A DNA stretch of 64,000 bases from Oscillospiraceae bacterium (GCA_902774035.1 CACYHA010000004.1:17104-81103); one strand, 5' to 3'; numbered from the stretch's first letter, positions 9,226 to 17,542 are shown. Made by a program: numbers and translations. The notes: generated by a model from the letters alone, not told the origin.

Positions 9226-9335
9226 AAATATTCCTCCTTTTGGATTTTGGGTTCGTTCATTTGTTTATGGGCGGACGACTGTTCTTTTTTTCGAAATCCC
9301 CTCCTTAAAATGTATTTGAATGTATCATTTAATTC

Positions 9336-9377
9336 ATTATAAACCAAAAATTAGAAACGCACAACGTCACAAGTGAT
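9336..9377 (-). promoter_or_regulatory. Promoter with upstream dyad for the secreted repeat protein
   Basis: Reading leftward, the dyad ATCACTTGTGAC (9377-9366) is followed after one base by TTGTGC (9364-9359), 17 bases, and TATAAT (9341-9336). The -35 box is poor, as at activator-dependent promoters. The same dyad in the same position precedes the kinase pair at 12148-12189. Confidence 0.6.
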
Positions 9378-10361
9378 AAAATGTGTCAAAAATATGTTAA
9401 TATGTCGTAGAATTTTTGCCGCTGTTTTTATGCAAAGTGCACAAAAGAGGCAAAAATCAGTTTTTGCTGTTGGGATCAAGGGCAATTCCAACCACCCGGG
9501 CGTGAACGGCCAGCTCCGTGCGGCAAGGTAGGCTTCGATGGCAAGCAGGCTCTGGCCGAGGTCGTTGTGCAGCCGCGTTTTTGCCGAAAGCACCTCGCGT
9601 TCGCGCACGATGCGTTCCATATTGTTCAGATAGGTGCGCATCTGCCGGTTCACCGCCGCCAGACGCTCGTTGCGCTGACGCAGCTCGCAAATGTCGCGGT
9701 AACGCTCCGTTACGTCATAGGCGATCGTTTCCGTGAGCGGCTTGTTGTCCATTGCCACCTGCCGGCGCTTGAGGTGCCACGTTTCGCCGTTCGGCAGGCA
9801 CAAAAAGGTGTTGTTCGCGTCTTCGTCCACGGTGCAGCCCGGCAGCAGGTCCCGCTTTTTCAGCCGTTCATCCAGTCGCACGATATCTGTGACGCCCGTG
9901 CCGAAAGCCTCGTTGCAGATGCTTTGCATCCGGTTGTTCACCAGCTTCGGAAAACCGTCCGGCAAGCTGTAGCATACGCCGTCGGGGAGATGATCCAGCC
10001 CCTCGCAGACGGACCGCGCCGAAAGGGTCTGTCGGCTCAACCGCACCAGACGCAGATGCATCACGATGACCGCCGCCAGCAGCAACCCCATGTAAAGCGC
10101 AATCAACCAGAGCGGCAAAGAAAGGATACGGTTCATAAAAGGCAACAGTTCCATATTTCTCTGAATAAGAACAATGTTGATCGCCATGGTGGAAGACGGA
10201 AGAATGCTCAAAAATGCCACGAGCAAACCGATCCGGAAAATCCGTCTTGCCGTTCGGTATCTGAACGCGCGTACCGTGCAAAGCAAGGCGCCCATGCAAA
10301 GCAGATACAAGCCAAAAGCAATCGCGCGAACCCAGCCAAAGGGCAAATCATTCAAGCACAT
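9351..10361 (-). pseudogene. Truncated membrane histidine kinase (HisKA_3 type), ATPase domain lost
   Basis: The first ~275 residues read as a sensor kinase. Several membrane helices are followed by a PAS-like segment (LPNGETWHLKRRQVAM), a coiled coil, and an H-box of the NarX/DesK class, TRLHNDLGQSLLAIEAYL. After that point the frame continues for about 60 residues with no kinase-like sequence and runs into the promoter of the next gene. The whole HATPase domain, with its N, G1 and G2 boxes, is missing. A deletion with its junction near 9530 would explain this. The start at 10361 has a good GGAGGGG site. A response regulator gene, normally adjacent, is also absent. Calling it a pseudogene is inference. 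Confidence 0.7.
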
Positions 10362-10364
10362 AGA

Positions 10365-12105
10365 TCAGACGCCCCCTCCGACATTTTTCGATTTCAAAAC
10401 AAAGCGGATCTCTTCGCTGTCGGTCTTGCGCTTGACCGTCTCCACGGTGTGCTTGAGACTGAGAAAGTCCGCTTGCGACATTGCCTGCGGCTGAAGCGCG
10501 ATCTCCAAAACGGCATCCAGAACGTGGGCTTGTTTTCGGCTGACAACGGCCTCAACCGCCAAAAGCATGGGCAGCACCTGCTCGATCACAGACTCAAACG
10601 CTTCATACACCGCCACGGCGCCGCGGGCCGAAACAGTCAGCCCCGGCGCGACCTTGACCTCACAGGAGATTTCCGAAAGGCGCAGCGCCTTTGCCGATTC
10701 TTCAAAGCAAAGCCGCAGCTCTTCTCCGTTCAAATACGGGTGGGTTTCCGCCTGCAGGAGCAAATTGCTGCGGCGCTTGCAATAGGCCAGCAGAACCGCC
10801 ATTTTTTTCAGCGCGGCGCAAAAGGCCTCCTCCTCGCCGGGAAGATGCTGCACCCATGCGCTGAGCTGATTCAACTGCGGGCGCAGGGATTCCGTCACAC
10901 TGTCGAGCAGACGGGTCTGTTCGGCGGTCTTTTTGCGGCTCTCGTCAATCTCGGCGGAAAGACACATCATGGCGTTTTCTTCCTTGAGATAGTCGGCGGT
11001 ATCCTCCAGCTCCTCCTTCAGACGACGCAGCTCGGAGATGTCCTCCGTCCAATAAAACCAGCCGCCGATGACCGGCCGCACCTTGAGCAGCGTGTCGCCG
11101 TCGGGCAGAACAAGGGTGCCGTTCCTTGCTTTTTCGATCTGCTCAGGCTTAGGACGGACGCCGGCGGCAGAGGTCTGCCGCGCGTGAAACGTATCGTCCG
11201 CGAGACCTGCGTTCAGCGAAGAAACGGCAAAGATCGCCGGGTAATCGTTGTTGGAAACGATCACCCGCGCAATGACAAGGCTTTCCCAAAGCGCAATCGC
11301 GCTGATGCAAATGAAATCGCTCATTGCGAAAGCCTTCTGGAAGAAGGTTCTGTTCTGGCCGGGATAGGCATAAATCAGCGAGTAGATCACCATCAACAGA
11401 AGAATCAGGCTGGGCAGCCAGAACGTTTTCAGGAGCCGGCGGTTGAGAGAGGAGCGGATCATCATCCCGATCACGATCAAAAGACCCAGCACGATCCAAC
11501 CGGACGCCAGATAAATAGAGGATCCCGTGGGTATATTCGCCTACCCAGTTTTCAATTCCGTTCGTGAACCGAAACGTAAGCTGATGCAGGTCGTTCGTAA
11601 AAATGCCCGCCGAAAGCAGCGCCGGGGGCAAAAAAAGCCAATACCACTTTCTGGAGATTTTTTAGTCGTCGGCTTTGCCGAAATACAGGGCGGCATAAAA
11701 CAAAAACAGCGGCCCGAAGGTCAAAGGGATATAGTAGGCATACCAGAGATACCGTGCAACGGCGCCGTCGTGCGTCACAAAGTTACATTTCGCAACATGC
11801 AAAAGGCTCAGCAGAATGAAAAGCACCGCCAACCGACCCATGTTGTTTCGCATCTGTTTTTGCGGGAACCGTCTGTGGACGCTGAGATACCACTGCATAT
11901 AGACAACTTCAATGATGAGGGCGGACAAAACGCCAAAGTGCAGAACCTTCCATATCATCCACTCATCAAAGTGTAAAGCAGTCCAAAGAGGCCATTCGTT
12001 CAGGGCTCTATCCGAAATATGGTCAAACGTGTTCATCAAGCCGGCGCATAAAAGCACCGAAAGATTCATCAGCAGCTTGCGCAGCGACTTCTTATTAAAA
12101 TCCAC
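10365..12105 (-). pseudogene. Membrane sensor protein of a kinase pair, broken by a nonsense codon and a frameshift
   Basis: Read through two lesions, this is one sensor protein of about 580 residues. It has an N-terminal 7-helix membrane region, a cytoplasmic sensor domain (TLVLPDGDTLLKVRPVIGGW), a long coiled coil (YLKEENAMMCLSAEIDESRK) and a degenerate C-terminal kinase-like part without clear ATP-binding boxes. The start is GTG at 12105 after GGGAGG. Lesion 1 is an in-frame TAA near 11662 between GKADD and KISRKWYWLF. Lesion 2 is a +1 shift near 11512, where one extra T separates NWVGEYTHGILY from YLASGWIVLGLL. Sequence on both sides remains typical, so decay looks recent. Either lesion could be an assembly error, but two together favour a true pseudogene. 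Confidence 0.72.
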
Positions 12106-12147
12106 GGGTTCACCTCCCGGCGCGCAGCTTTTCTCTTTTTCGGGTTC

Positions 12148-12189
12148 ATTATATCCCAGAAAAACCTGCTTGTCTACGTCACTAGTGAC
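12148..12189 (-). promoter_or_regulatory. Promoter with upstream dyad for the kinase pair
   Basis: Reading leftward, the perfect palindrome GTCACTAGTGAC (12189-12178) is followed after one G by TAGACA (12176-12171), 17 bases, and TATAAT (12153-12148). The arrangement is the same as at 9336-9377. A site centred just upstream of the -35 box is typical for an activator such as a NarL-type response regulator. Confidence 0.65.
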
Positions 12190-12313
12190 TAATTTTCGAC
12201 ACTTTGAAGAAAAAATTGAAACAAATTCAGGCGTGCGCGCCTTGTCCGTTGCCGAAAAGTGCCATCCGACGATCTGCGTCACAAAAACTTTTGCCGAAAA
12301 TCCTTGTACCCTC

Positions 12314-12369
12314 TTGAAAACCGGAAAAAAATGTGCTATAGTTAGCTTGAGCTAATTAGCGAACGCTAA
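12314..12369 (+). promoter_or_regulatory. Strong promoter overlapped by tandem 14-bp operators for the methyltransferase operon
   Basis: TTGAAA (12314-12319) and TATAGT (12337-12342) are 17 bases apart. Directly over the start site lie two abutting palindromes of form TTAGC-N4-GCTAA. The first is TTAGCTTGAGCTAA (12342-12355) and the second TTAGCGAACGCTAA (12356-12369). Their position would block transcription, so a dimeric repressor (MarR or TetR type) is expected. No such gene lies within the operon. Confidence 0.75.
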
Positions 12370-12417
12370 TCCACTTCCAGATGCAGATGCAAAAACAATG
12401 AAAAAGGAGGAACCCTT

Positions 12418-12924
12418 ATGAGCATTCCCGTCATTCTGATCGAAATGGCCGTTTTTGCGGCGCTGTTTACCGCTATCGTCTTCACGGCATACAGGGGCGA
12501 CAGGAAATACAGCCCCGCCGGGATCAGCAATTATCCGCCCGATATTCAGGCGGAATACTTCAAAACGCACGCGCCGGTCGAGGTTTCCTACCGGTCGAAA
12601 AAGGTTCTGTTGACCAAAGGCTTCGGCGTGCTGCTGTTTACCGTGATCCTGCTGGTCTGCGCCCTGATCGCGGGCGCGAAAACCTTTTGGCAGGGCTTCG
12701 GTCTGGCGTTCGGCCTGATGGTGTGGATCGGCGCCTACGACACGTTCTTTCTGGACTGGGTGCTGTTTGCGCGGCTCCCCATGTTCCGGCTGGAGGGAAC
12801 GGAGCACATGGACAAGGCATATCATCAAAAGTGGTTTCACCTGAAAGGCATGCTGTTTCCGGGAATCGTCTTTGCGCTGATCCCGGCCGCGGTCGTCGGG
12901 CTGCTGATCCTGCTGATCCGATAA
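12418..12924 (+). CDS. Four-helix membrane protein, first gene of the methyltransferase operon
   Basis: This is an integral membrane protein of 168 residues with helices near 4-24, 64-86, 92-112 and 145-167. It opens a tight eight-gene operon and starts after AAGGAGG. I do not recognise the family. The segment GAYDTFFLDWVLFARLPMF matches KAYDVLFFDFFLL in the last gene of the operon, in the same position relative to the helices, so the two are paralogues. Two related membrane proteins could form a heteromeric complex that anchors or feeds the encoded enzymes. That is inference. Confidence 0.8.
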   Translation: MSIPVILIEMAVFAALFTAIVFTAYRGDRKYSPAGISNYPPDIQAEYFKTHAPVEVSYRSKKVLLTKGFGVLLFTVILLVCALIAGAKTFWQGFGLAFGLMVWIGAYDTFFLDWVLFARLPMFRLEGTEHMDKAYHQKWFHLKGMLFPGIVFALIPAAVVGLLILLIR

Positions 12925-12937
12925 GAGAGAGATCGAC

Positions 12938-13576
12938 ATGAACTACATCGGAATGCCCATGGGTATGTGGGCGCTTTACAGAACATCCTTTCAATCGCAT
13001 CTGGTTTCCGTTCTCGGGTTCAGCGAGAAAGCGGCGAAAAGGATTGCCGCCGCAGCAAAGCCGAAGTATAAAGAGATCATTGCAAAGCTGCCGGAATTTG
13101 AAAAAGAAGACCGCTTCAAAATGAATATCGTGAACTGCGCCATGTTCGCGTCGTTCCTGCTGTGCATGGAACAAAAGCCGGACGTGGAACGGCTGACGAC
13201 GTTTTACGCCCGCGCCATGATGAACGCGCCGACGCGCGTGTTCTGCCGGTTGGAAGGCAGACAAAAGTTCAGCGCCAAAGACATTGCCGGCATGAAAGCG
13301 ACTGCCGCGCTGAACGCAGCGGATCGCAACCCGTATTCATGGAACATGGCGATTCTCCCCTACGCCGACGGCAGCGGCTATGAGGCGCGTTTCACGAAGT
13401 GCGGCATATGTACGCTGATGCGGGAACTGGGACTCTATGCGTTCGTTCCGGCAATGTGCCGTCTGGATTACGACATGACGGCGGCAGGCGGCACGGCGGA
13501 TTTTGTGCGCGAATACACGCTGGCTTCCGGCGGGCCCTACTGCGACTGCGGATACAAAAAGAAAGAAGGAACATAA
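12938..13576 (+). CDS. ATC hydrolase family protein (L-2-amino-thiazoline-4-carboxylate hydrolase-like)
   Basis: The 212-residue product matches the ATC hydrolase family. The known member opens the thiazoline ring of L-2-amino-thiazoline-4-carboxylate on the way to L-cysteine. Family hallmarks seen are the segment FTKCGICTLMRELGL, a downstream CRLDYDM, and the C-terminal GGPYCDCGY close to the usual GGxxCDF ending. There is no signal peptide. It lies 13 bases after the membrane protein and 1 base before the HMA gene. Clostridial homologues are often found with SAM methyltransferases, so the true substrate may be another thiol- or ring-containing compound. The family call is fairly sure, the reaction is not. 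Confidence 0.75.
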   Translation: MNYIGMPMGMWALYRTSFQSHLVSVLGFSEKAAKRIAAAAKPKYKEIIAKLPEFEKEDRFKMNIVNCAMFASFLLCMEQKPDVERLTTFYARAMMNAPTRVFCRLEGRQKFSAKDIAGMKATAALNAADRNPYSWNMAILPYADGSGYEARFTKCGICTLMRELGLYAFVPAMCRLDYDMTAAGGTADFVREYTLASGGPYCDCGYKKKEGT

Positions 13577-13577
13577 G

Positions 13578-13832
13578 ATGACAAAAACAACGCTCAAAAT
13601 TGACGGCATGATGTGCGGCATGTGCGAAGCGCACATCTGCGACACGATTCGCAACAGCGTGCCCGACGCGAAAAAGGTGAAAGCTTCACACACGAAAGGC
13701 GAAGCGAGCTTTTTAACGGAGACGGTTCCGCGCGAGGATGTGCTCAAGGCAATGATCGACGCCACGGGCTACACATTCGTTTCCATGACGAGCGAACCCT
13801 GTGAAAAGAAAGGCTGGTTTCATCGAACATGA
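13578..13832 (+). CDS. HMA-domain metal-binding protein, CopZ-like
   Basis: This small cytoplasmic protein (84 residues) with a heavy-metal-associated fold carries GMMCGMCEAHI, the GMxCxxC metal-binding motif, near residues 10-20. A beta-alpha-beta-beta-alpha-beta pattern follows, and a Cys occurs in the tail (SEPCEKKGW). The ATG at 13578 is preceded by AGAAGGAAC. Its last codons overlap the start of the methyltransferase gene by 4 bases, so translation is coupled. Such proteins usually pass Cu(I) to a P-type ATPase or regulator, but neither is nearby. A metal or metalloid link to the operon is plausible. Confidence 0.88.
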   Translation: MTKTTLKIDGMMCGMCEAHICDTIRNSVPDAKKVKASHTKGEASFLTETVPREDVLKAMIDATGYTFVSMTSEPCEKKGWFHRT

Positions 13833-14671
13833 ATCAAAATACGGCTTACCACATCGAAAAAAACTCCGTACAGGAAACGCTGGTGATCCCGCTGCTCGGC
13901 CGTGTGGTCTGTTCCGAGCGGTTTCCGCAGTTATTCTCCGACCCCACGGCAAAGCGTATCTGCGATTCGCTGGACTATGACTTTGCAGCCAAACGCAGGC
14001 TGATGGAATCCCCTGCCGGACTGTTCGGCGCACTGGAGGTTGCCCAGCGCCAGTATGACCTGATGCAGGAGGTACTGGACTATCTGAAAGCCCATCCGAA
14101 GGCGGCGGTCGTCAACCTCGGCTGCGGACTGGACGACACCTTCACCCGCGTGGACAACGGCAAGTGCAAGGGTTACAACATCGACATGCCGGACGTGATC
14201 GCCGTGCGGAATGATCTTCTGCCCGCCGGGGAGCGCGAACAGAACCTCGCCTGCGATCTCAACGACTTTTCGTGGATGGACAGGATCGATGCGGCGGAAG
14301 GCGCGGTCCTCTTTGCCGCCGGGGTGTTCTATTACTTCAAGACGGAACAGGTCAAAACCCTGTTTTGCGAAATGGCAAAGCGGTTCCCCGGCGCGGCCCT
14401 CACGTTTGATTCCTGCAACCGGCGCGGCGCAAAGATGATGATGCGCACCTGGCTCAAGGAAGCGGGGATCACCGACGTTGGCGCGTTCTTCTCGCTCGAA
14501 GATGAAGCCGCACTGCGCACGTGGAGCGCCGCCTTCGCTACGGTCACGTCCAAAAGCTATATGCGCGGCTACCGCGACATCTACCGTGACGTCGGCGAGT
14601 TCCACAAGCTGATGATCCGCTTTTGCGACAAGCTGGTTCGGATGAAAATCGTCAAGATTCAATTTGCATAA
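13829..14671 (+). CDS. Class I SAM methyltransferase, LCMT/TcmP-like (MT 1)
   Basis: The 280-residue product belongs to the leucine carboxyl methyltransferase-like family (PF04072 type). The long helical N-terminus ends with an all-alpha cap (FSDPTAKRICDSLDYDF). It is followed by SAM motif I as VNLGCGLDDTF, then NIDMPDVIAVR and the acidic strand EGAVLFAAGVFYYF. Members of this family O-methylate carboxylates or polyketide-type hydroxyls. It starts inside the HMA stop (ATGA overlap) and ends 12 bases before the next methyltransferase. The substrate is unknown. Confidence 0.85.
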   Translation: MNQNTAYHIEKNSVQETLVIPLLGRVVCSERFPQLFSDPTAKRICDSLDYDFAAKRRLMESPAGLFGALEVAQRQYDLMQEVLDYLKAHPKAAVVNLGCGLDDTFTRVDNGKCKGYNIDMPDVIAVRNDLLPAGEREQNLACDLNDFSWMDRIDAAEGAVLFAAGVFYYFKTEQVKTLFCEMAKRFPGAALTFDSCNRRGAKMMMRTWLKEAGITDVGAFFSLEDEAALRTWSAAFATVTSKSYMRGYRDIYRDVGEFHKLMIRFCDKLVRMKIVKIQFA

Positions 14672-14683
14672 GGAGTGTTTTTC

Positions 14684-15472
14684 ATGAAACCCGATTACAA
14701 AAACTGGATGCCGAAAGGTATGGTTTTGACCGCTGCAGCGGCGACCGCCGTTTTTCTGCTGCTGTTTGTCGTCTTCGGATGCACAGGCATTCTGTCCGGC
14801 ACGCTGAAAACCGTGTTGTTCATCGTCTTTCTTGTCGGCACGGTGATCGGCCTCGGCGTGACGCTTTGGATGGTGCTGATGTACCGCGCGTTTTCCTACA
14901 ACGGCAAGCGGCAAATGTCGCGCCAGATCATTGAAGGGATCGCAAAGCATGTGCGGCTCCCGGACGGCGGCAAAGGCCTCGACGTGGGCTGCGGCAGCGG
15001 CGCGCTGACCATCGCCGTTGCCAAGCGCAACCCGAACGCGCAGATGGTCGGACTTGACCGCTGGGGCAAGGAGTATGCCTCGTTCAACAAGCCGCTGTGC
15101 GAAAGCAACGCCAAAGCCGAGGGCGTCTGCAACACGTCCTTTGTGCAGGGCGACGCGACAAAACTCGCTTTCCCCGAAGGGAGCTTTGACGCGGTGGTGA
15201 GCAATTATGTCTATCACAACATCCCGACGAAAGACCGGCAGGCGCTGCTGCTGGAAACGCTGCGCGTTTTGAAAAAGGGCGGCGCGTTCGCCATCCACGA
15301 CATTTTTTCAAAGTCGAAATACGGCGATATGCGGGCGTTTGTTCAAAAGCTGAAAGCTATGGGTTATGAGCAGGTAGAACTGATCGACACCACCGACGGC
15401 ACCTTTATCACAAAGACGGAATCCATCTGGATGGAGCTGGCCGGCTCGGCGCTGCTCGTCGGCAGAAAGTGA
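14684..15472 (+). CDS. Membrane-anchored class I SAM methyltransferase (MT 2)
   Basis: This 262-residue enzyme has two N-terminal transmembrane helices (about residues 15-35 and 43-68) and then a complete methyltransferase domain. Motif I is LDVGCGSGALTIAVAK, the acidic loop is MVGLDRWGKEY, and motif IV is FDAVVSNYVYHNI. The start at 14684 has AAGGAGTG upstream. The anchor places the active site at the inner membrane face, which suggests a lipid-like or membrane-delivered substrate and fits the two membrane proteins of the operon. Confidence 0.85.
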   Translation: MKPDYKNWMPKGMVLTAAAATAVFLLLFVVFGCTGILSGTLKTVLFIVFLVGTVIGLGVTLWMVLMYRAFSYNGKRQMSRQIIEGIAKHVRLPDGGKGLDVGCGSGALTIAVAKRNPNAQMVGLDRWGKEYASFNKPLCESNAKAEGVCNTSFVQGDATKLAFPEGSFDAVVSNYVYHNIPTKDRQALLLETLRVLKKGGAFAIHDIFSKSKYGDMRAFVQKLKAMGYEQVELIDTTDGTFITKTESIWMELAGSALLVGRK

Positions 15473-15479
15473 GGAAACC

Positions 15480-16106
15480 ATGGGACTGCTGCACAACTTT
15501 TTTAACCAGACAAGAAAGCCCGAGGGCTTCCTCGGCAAGCTGATGGTCGGCGGCATGAACAGCGGGCACGCCGCGGTCGCGGACTGGGGCATGGCGTTTC
15601 TTGACGGTCTGCAGCCGCAGAAAATCCTGGACGCAGGCTGCGGCGGCGGGCGCAACATCGGCGCGCTGCTCGAGCTTTATCCGGCTGCAACTGGCGTCGC
15701 CGTGGACTATTCGCCGGTCAGCGTGGAAAAGAGCAAGCAGCACAACAAGGCGCTGATCGACGCCGGACGCTGCCGCGTGATACAGGCAGACGTTTCCGCC
15801 CTGCCGTTGGAACGCGATTGCTTCGATCTTGTGACGGCGTTTGAAACGGTCTATTTCTGGCCGGGCCTGCCGCGCAGCTTCGCCGAAGTCGCGCGGGTGC
15901 TGAAAAACGGCGGCGCGTTTCTGATCGTCAACGAATCCGACGGCACCGACAAAACGGCAAAGAAGTTTGAATCCATCATCGACGGCATGGTGTGCTACAC
16001 GGCGCAGGACATCGAAGCCGCGCTGAAAGCGGCGGGCTTTGGCGACATCCGCGTGTTCAGGCACGAAACCAAGCCGTGTATGGCTGTGCTGGCAAGAAAG
16101 GGATGA
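15480..16106 (+). CDS. Class I SAM methyltransferase (MT 3)
   Basis: This is a 208-residue soluble methyltransferase of the UbiE/Methyltransf_11 type. Motif I is ILDAGCGGGRNIGALLEL and is followed by VAVDYSPVSV, the CFDLVTAFETVYFWP motif and the ARVLKNGGAFLIVNE strand. It lies 7 bases after MT 2, with GTGAGGAAACC as the binding site. No substrate-recognition insert can be named. It is one of four methyltransferases in a row that clearly differ from one another, so this is a pathway rather than simple duplication. Confidence 0.87.
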   Translation: MGLLHNFFNQTRKPEGFLGKLMVGGMNSGHAAVADWGMAFLDGLQPQKILDAGCGGGRNIGALLELYPAATGVAVDYSPVSVEKSKQHNKALIDAGRCRVIQADVSALPLERDCFDLVTAFETVYFWPGLPRSFAEVARVLKNGGAFLIVNESDGTDKTAKKFESIIDGMVCYTAQDIEAALKAAGFGDIRVFRHETKPCMAVLARKG

Positions 16107-16110
16107 AGCC

Positions 16111-16806
16111 ATGACATGCAAAGAGCAAATCAAAAGCGCTTACAAGCTGACCGGCGGCCACGCGAGCTTTTACGACGGCATGATGACCTATGCCACCTTG
16201 CCGGGCAAGGCGATCTGCCGCCTTGTCTGGAACATGGACGGCGAAAAGAATCTGCGCTATGTGGAACAGGCGCTTTCCGGCGTGCCGGAGGATTTCGGCG
16301 GCAAGCTGCTGGAGGTGCCGGTGGGCACGGGCGTTCTGACCATGCCGGTCTACAAAGAGCTCCCGAATGCGGACATAACCTGTCTGGATTATTCAGCAGA
16401 AATGATGGCGGCGGCAAAGCAAAAAGCCGCCTTTGCCGGAATCGGGAACATCACGTTTTTACAGGGCGATGTCGGCGCGCTGCCGTTCCCGGACGAGCAC
16501 TTTGACATTGTGCTGTCGCTCAACGGTTTTCACGCTTTTCCCGATAAGGACGCCGCCTACCGCGAAACCTTTCGGGTGCTGAAACCGGGCGGCGCCTTTT
16601 GCGGCTGCTTCTATATTCAGGGCGGCTGCAAACGGACCGATTGGTTCATCCGGCATCTGTATGCGCCGAAGGGCTTTTTTACCCCGCCGTTTGAAACGCA
16701 GGCTTCGCTCAGAGCGCGGTTGCAGAAAATGTATCAGGACGTAACCGTAACGGCAGTGGAGGGCATCGGCTGCTTTTGCTGCAAGAAGGAGGTTAAATCA
16801 TGCTGA
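16111..16806 (+). CDS. Class I SAM methyltransferase (MT 4)
   Basis: This 231-residue Methyltransf_11-type enzyme has motif I LLEVPVGTGVLTMPVYKE, with Pro-Val in place of the usual Gly-Cys/Ala-Gly opening. The acidic residue sits in CLDYSAEMMAAAK, and motif IV is FDIVLSLNGFHAFPD. The C-terminus is Cys-rich (CGCFYIQGGCK and GCFCCKKEV), which could bind metal or be redox-active. The start at 16111 is 4 bases after the MT 3 stop, and the last codons overlap the next gene by 7 bases. The substrate is unknown. Confidence 0.85.
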   Translation: MTCKEQIKSAYKLTGGHASFYDGMMTYATLPGKAICRLVWNMDGEKNLRYVEQALSGVPEDFGGKLLEVPVGTGVLTMPVYKELPNADITCLDYSAEMMAAAKQKAAFAGIGNITFLQGDVGALPFPDEHFDIVLSLNGFHAFPDKDAAYRETFRVLKPGGAFCGCFYIQGGCKRTDWFIRHLYAPKGFFTPPFETQASLRARLQKMYQDVTVTAVEGIGCFCCKKEVKSC

Positions 16807-17300
16807 CAACAATCATCCTTTCCCTTGTGATGATGGCGGGGCTTTTCCTGCTGCTGTATGCATGGGTCGCTCTGATCCAGAATCCGCGCTTTTTCTCCAC
16901 CGCGCCAAAGGAGGTGCAGGCGGCGGTGCAGCCGAAGCCGGAACGGTTCCGGGGCGCGCACTTCTTCGGCTGGAAGCTGGCGATCATTGCGATCGTGCTG
17001 ATGGGCGGCGCCGTTTTCTTCGGCTGCTGGGATGGCATCCAAAACGGTTTCAGCTTCGGCCAGTTCTTCCTGCGCTTTCTCATCATGCTGCTGGGGCTGA
17101 AAGCGTATGACGTGTTGTTCTTCGACTTTTTCCTGCTTTGCCGCTCCGGTTTTTTTCCGCGCTATTATCCCGAGGTGAAGGAACACCTCGGGCCGCATCT
17201 GTTCGGTTACAACTGGAAAACCCACGTGCTGACCGGTTCGCTGAGCATTGTGGGCGCTGCGGTCTTGGCGAGGATCTGCGTATCGATTGCGAGCGGCTAA
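16800..17300 (+). CDS. Four-helix membrane protein, last gene of the methyltransferase operon
   Basis: This is an integral membrane protein of 166 residues, paralogous to the first gene of the operon. Helices lie near 3-25, 60-80, 88-110 and 145-163. The shared element is AYD-x2-FFD-x2-LL in the third helix, followed by an Arg- and Tyr-containing loop. It overlaps MT 4 by 7 bases and is preceded by AAGGAGG. No clear terminator follows; the next ~245 bases up to the tRNA terminator contain no gene that I can support. Confidence 0.78.
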   Translation: MLTTIILSLVMMAGLFLLLYAWVALIQNPRFFSTAPKEVQAAVQPKPERFRGAHFFGWKLAIIAIVLMGGAVFFGCWDGIQNGFSFGQFFLRFLIMLLGLKAYDVLFFDFFLLCRSGFFPRYYPEVKEHLGPHLFGYNWKTHVLTGSLSIVGAAVLARICVSIASG

Positions 17301-17517
17301 CGGAAAGCAAGCATGTGCGCACCTTGCGGCATCGCGCACCATTCGTTCACCGACCGAAAAGGTACGCGCTGCCATGTCCGAGGCCGGGAAGCGGCACAGC
17401 GGGAATCTCCGGCACAGGAAACAGCCAAAAGAGAAAGCGCCGCCGCAGCGACGCAAAAGAGCGTACTTGTCAGCCCATAACGGCTGAACGGCTCGTTTTG
17501 AAAGCTTGTTTCAAAAG

Positions 17518-17542
17518 GAAAAAGCAGCCCTTTCGGACTGCT
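17518..17542 (-). terminator. Terminator after tRNA-Ser
   Basis: Reading leftward, AGCAGTCC (17542-17535) pairs with GGGCTGCT (17530-17523, one mismatch) around a short loop and is followed by TTTTTCC. It lies immediately after the tRNA CCA end. Confidence 0.75.

Noticed and set aside
9567-11567. 666-codon plus-strand open frame over the kinase region
   Set aside because: The minus strand carries recognisable sensor-kinase sequence; the plus frame shows none and has no ribosome binding site.
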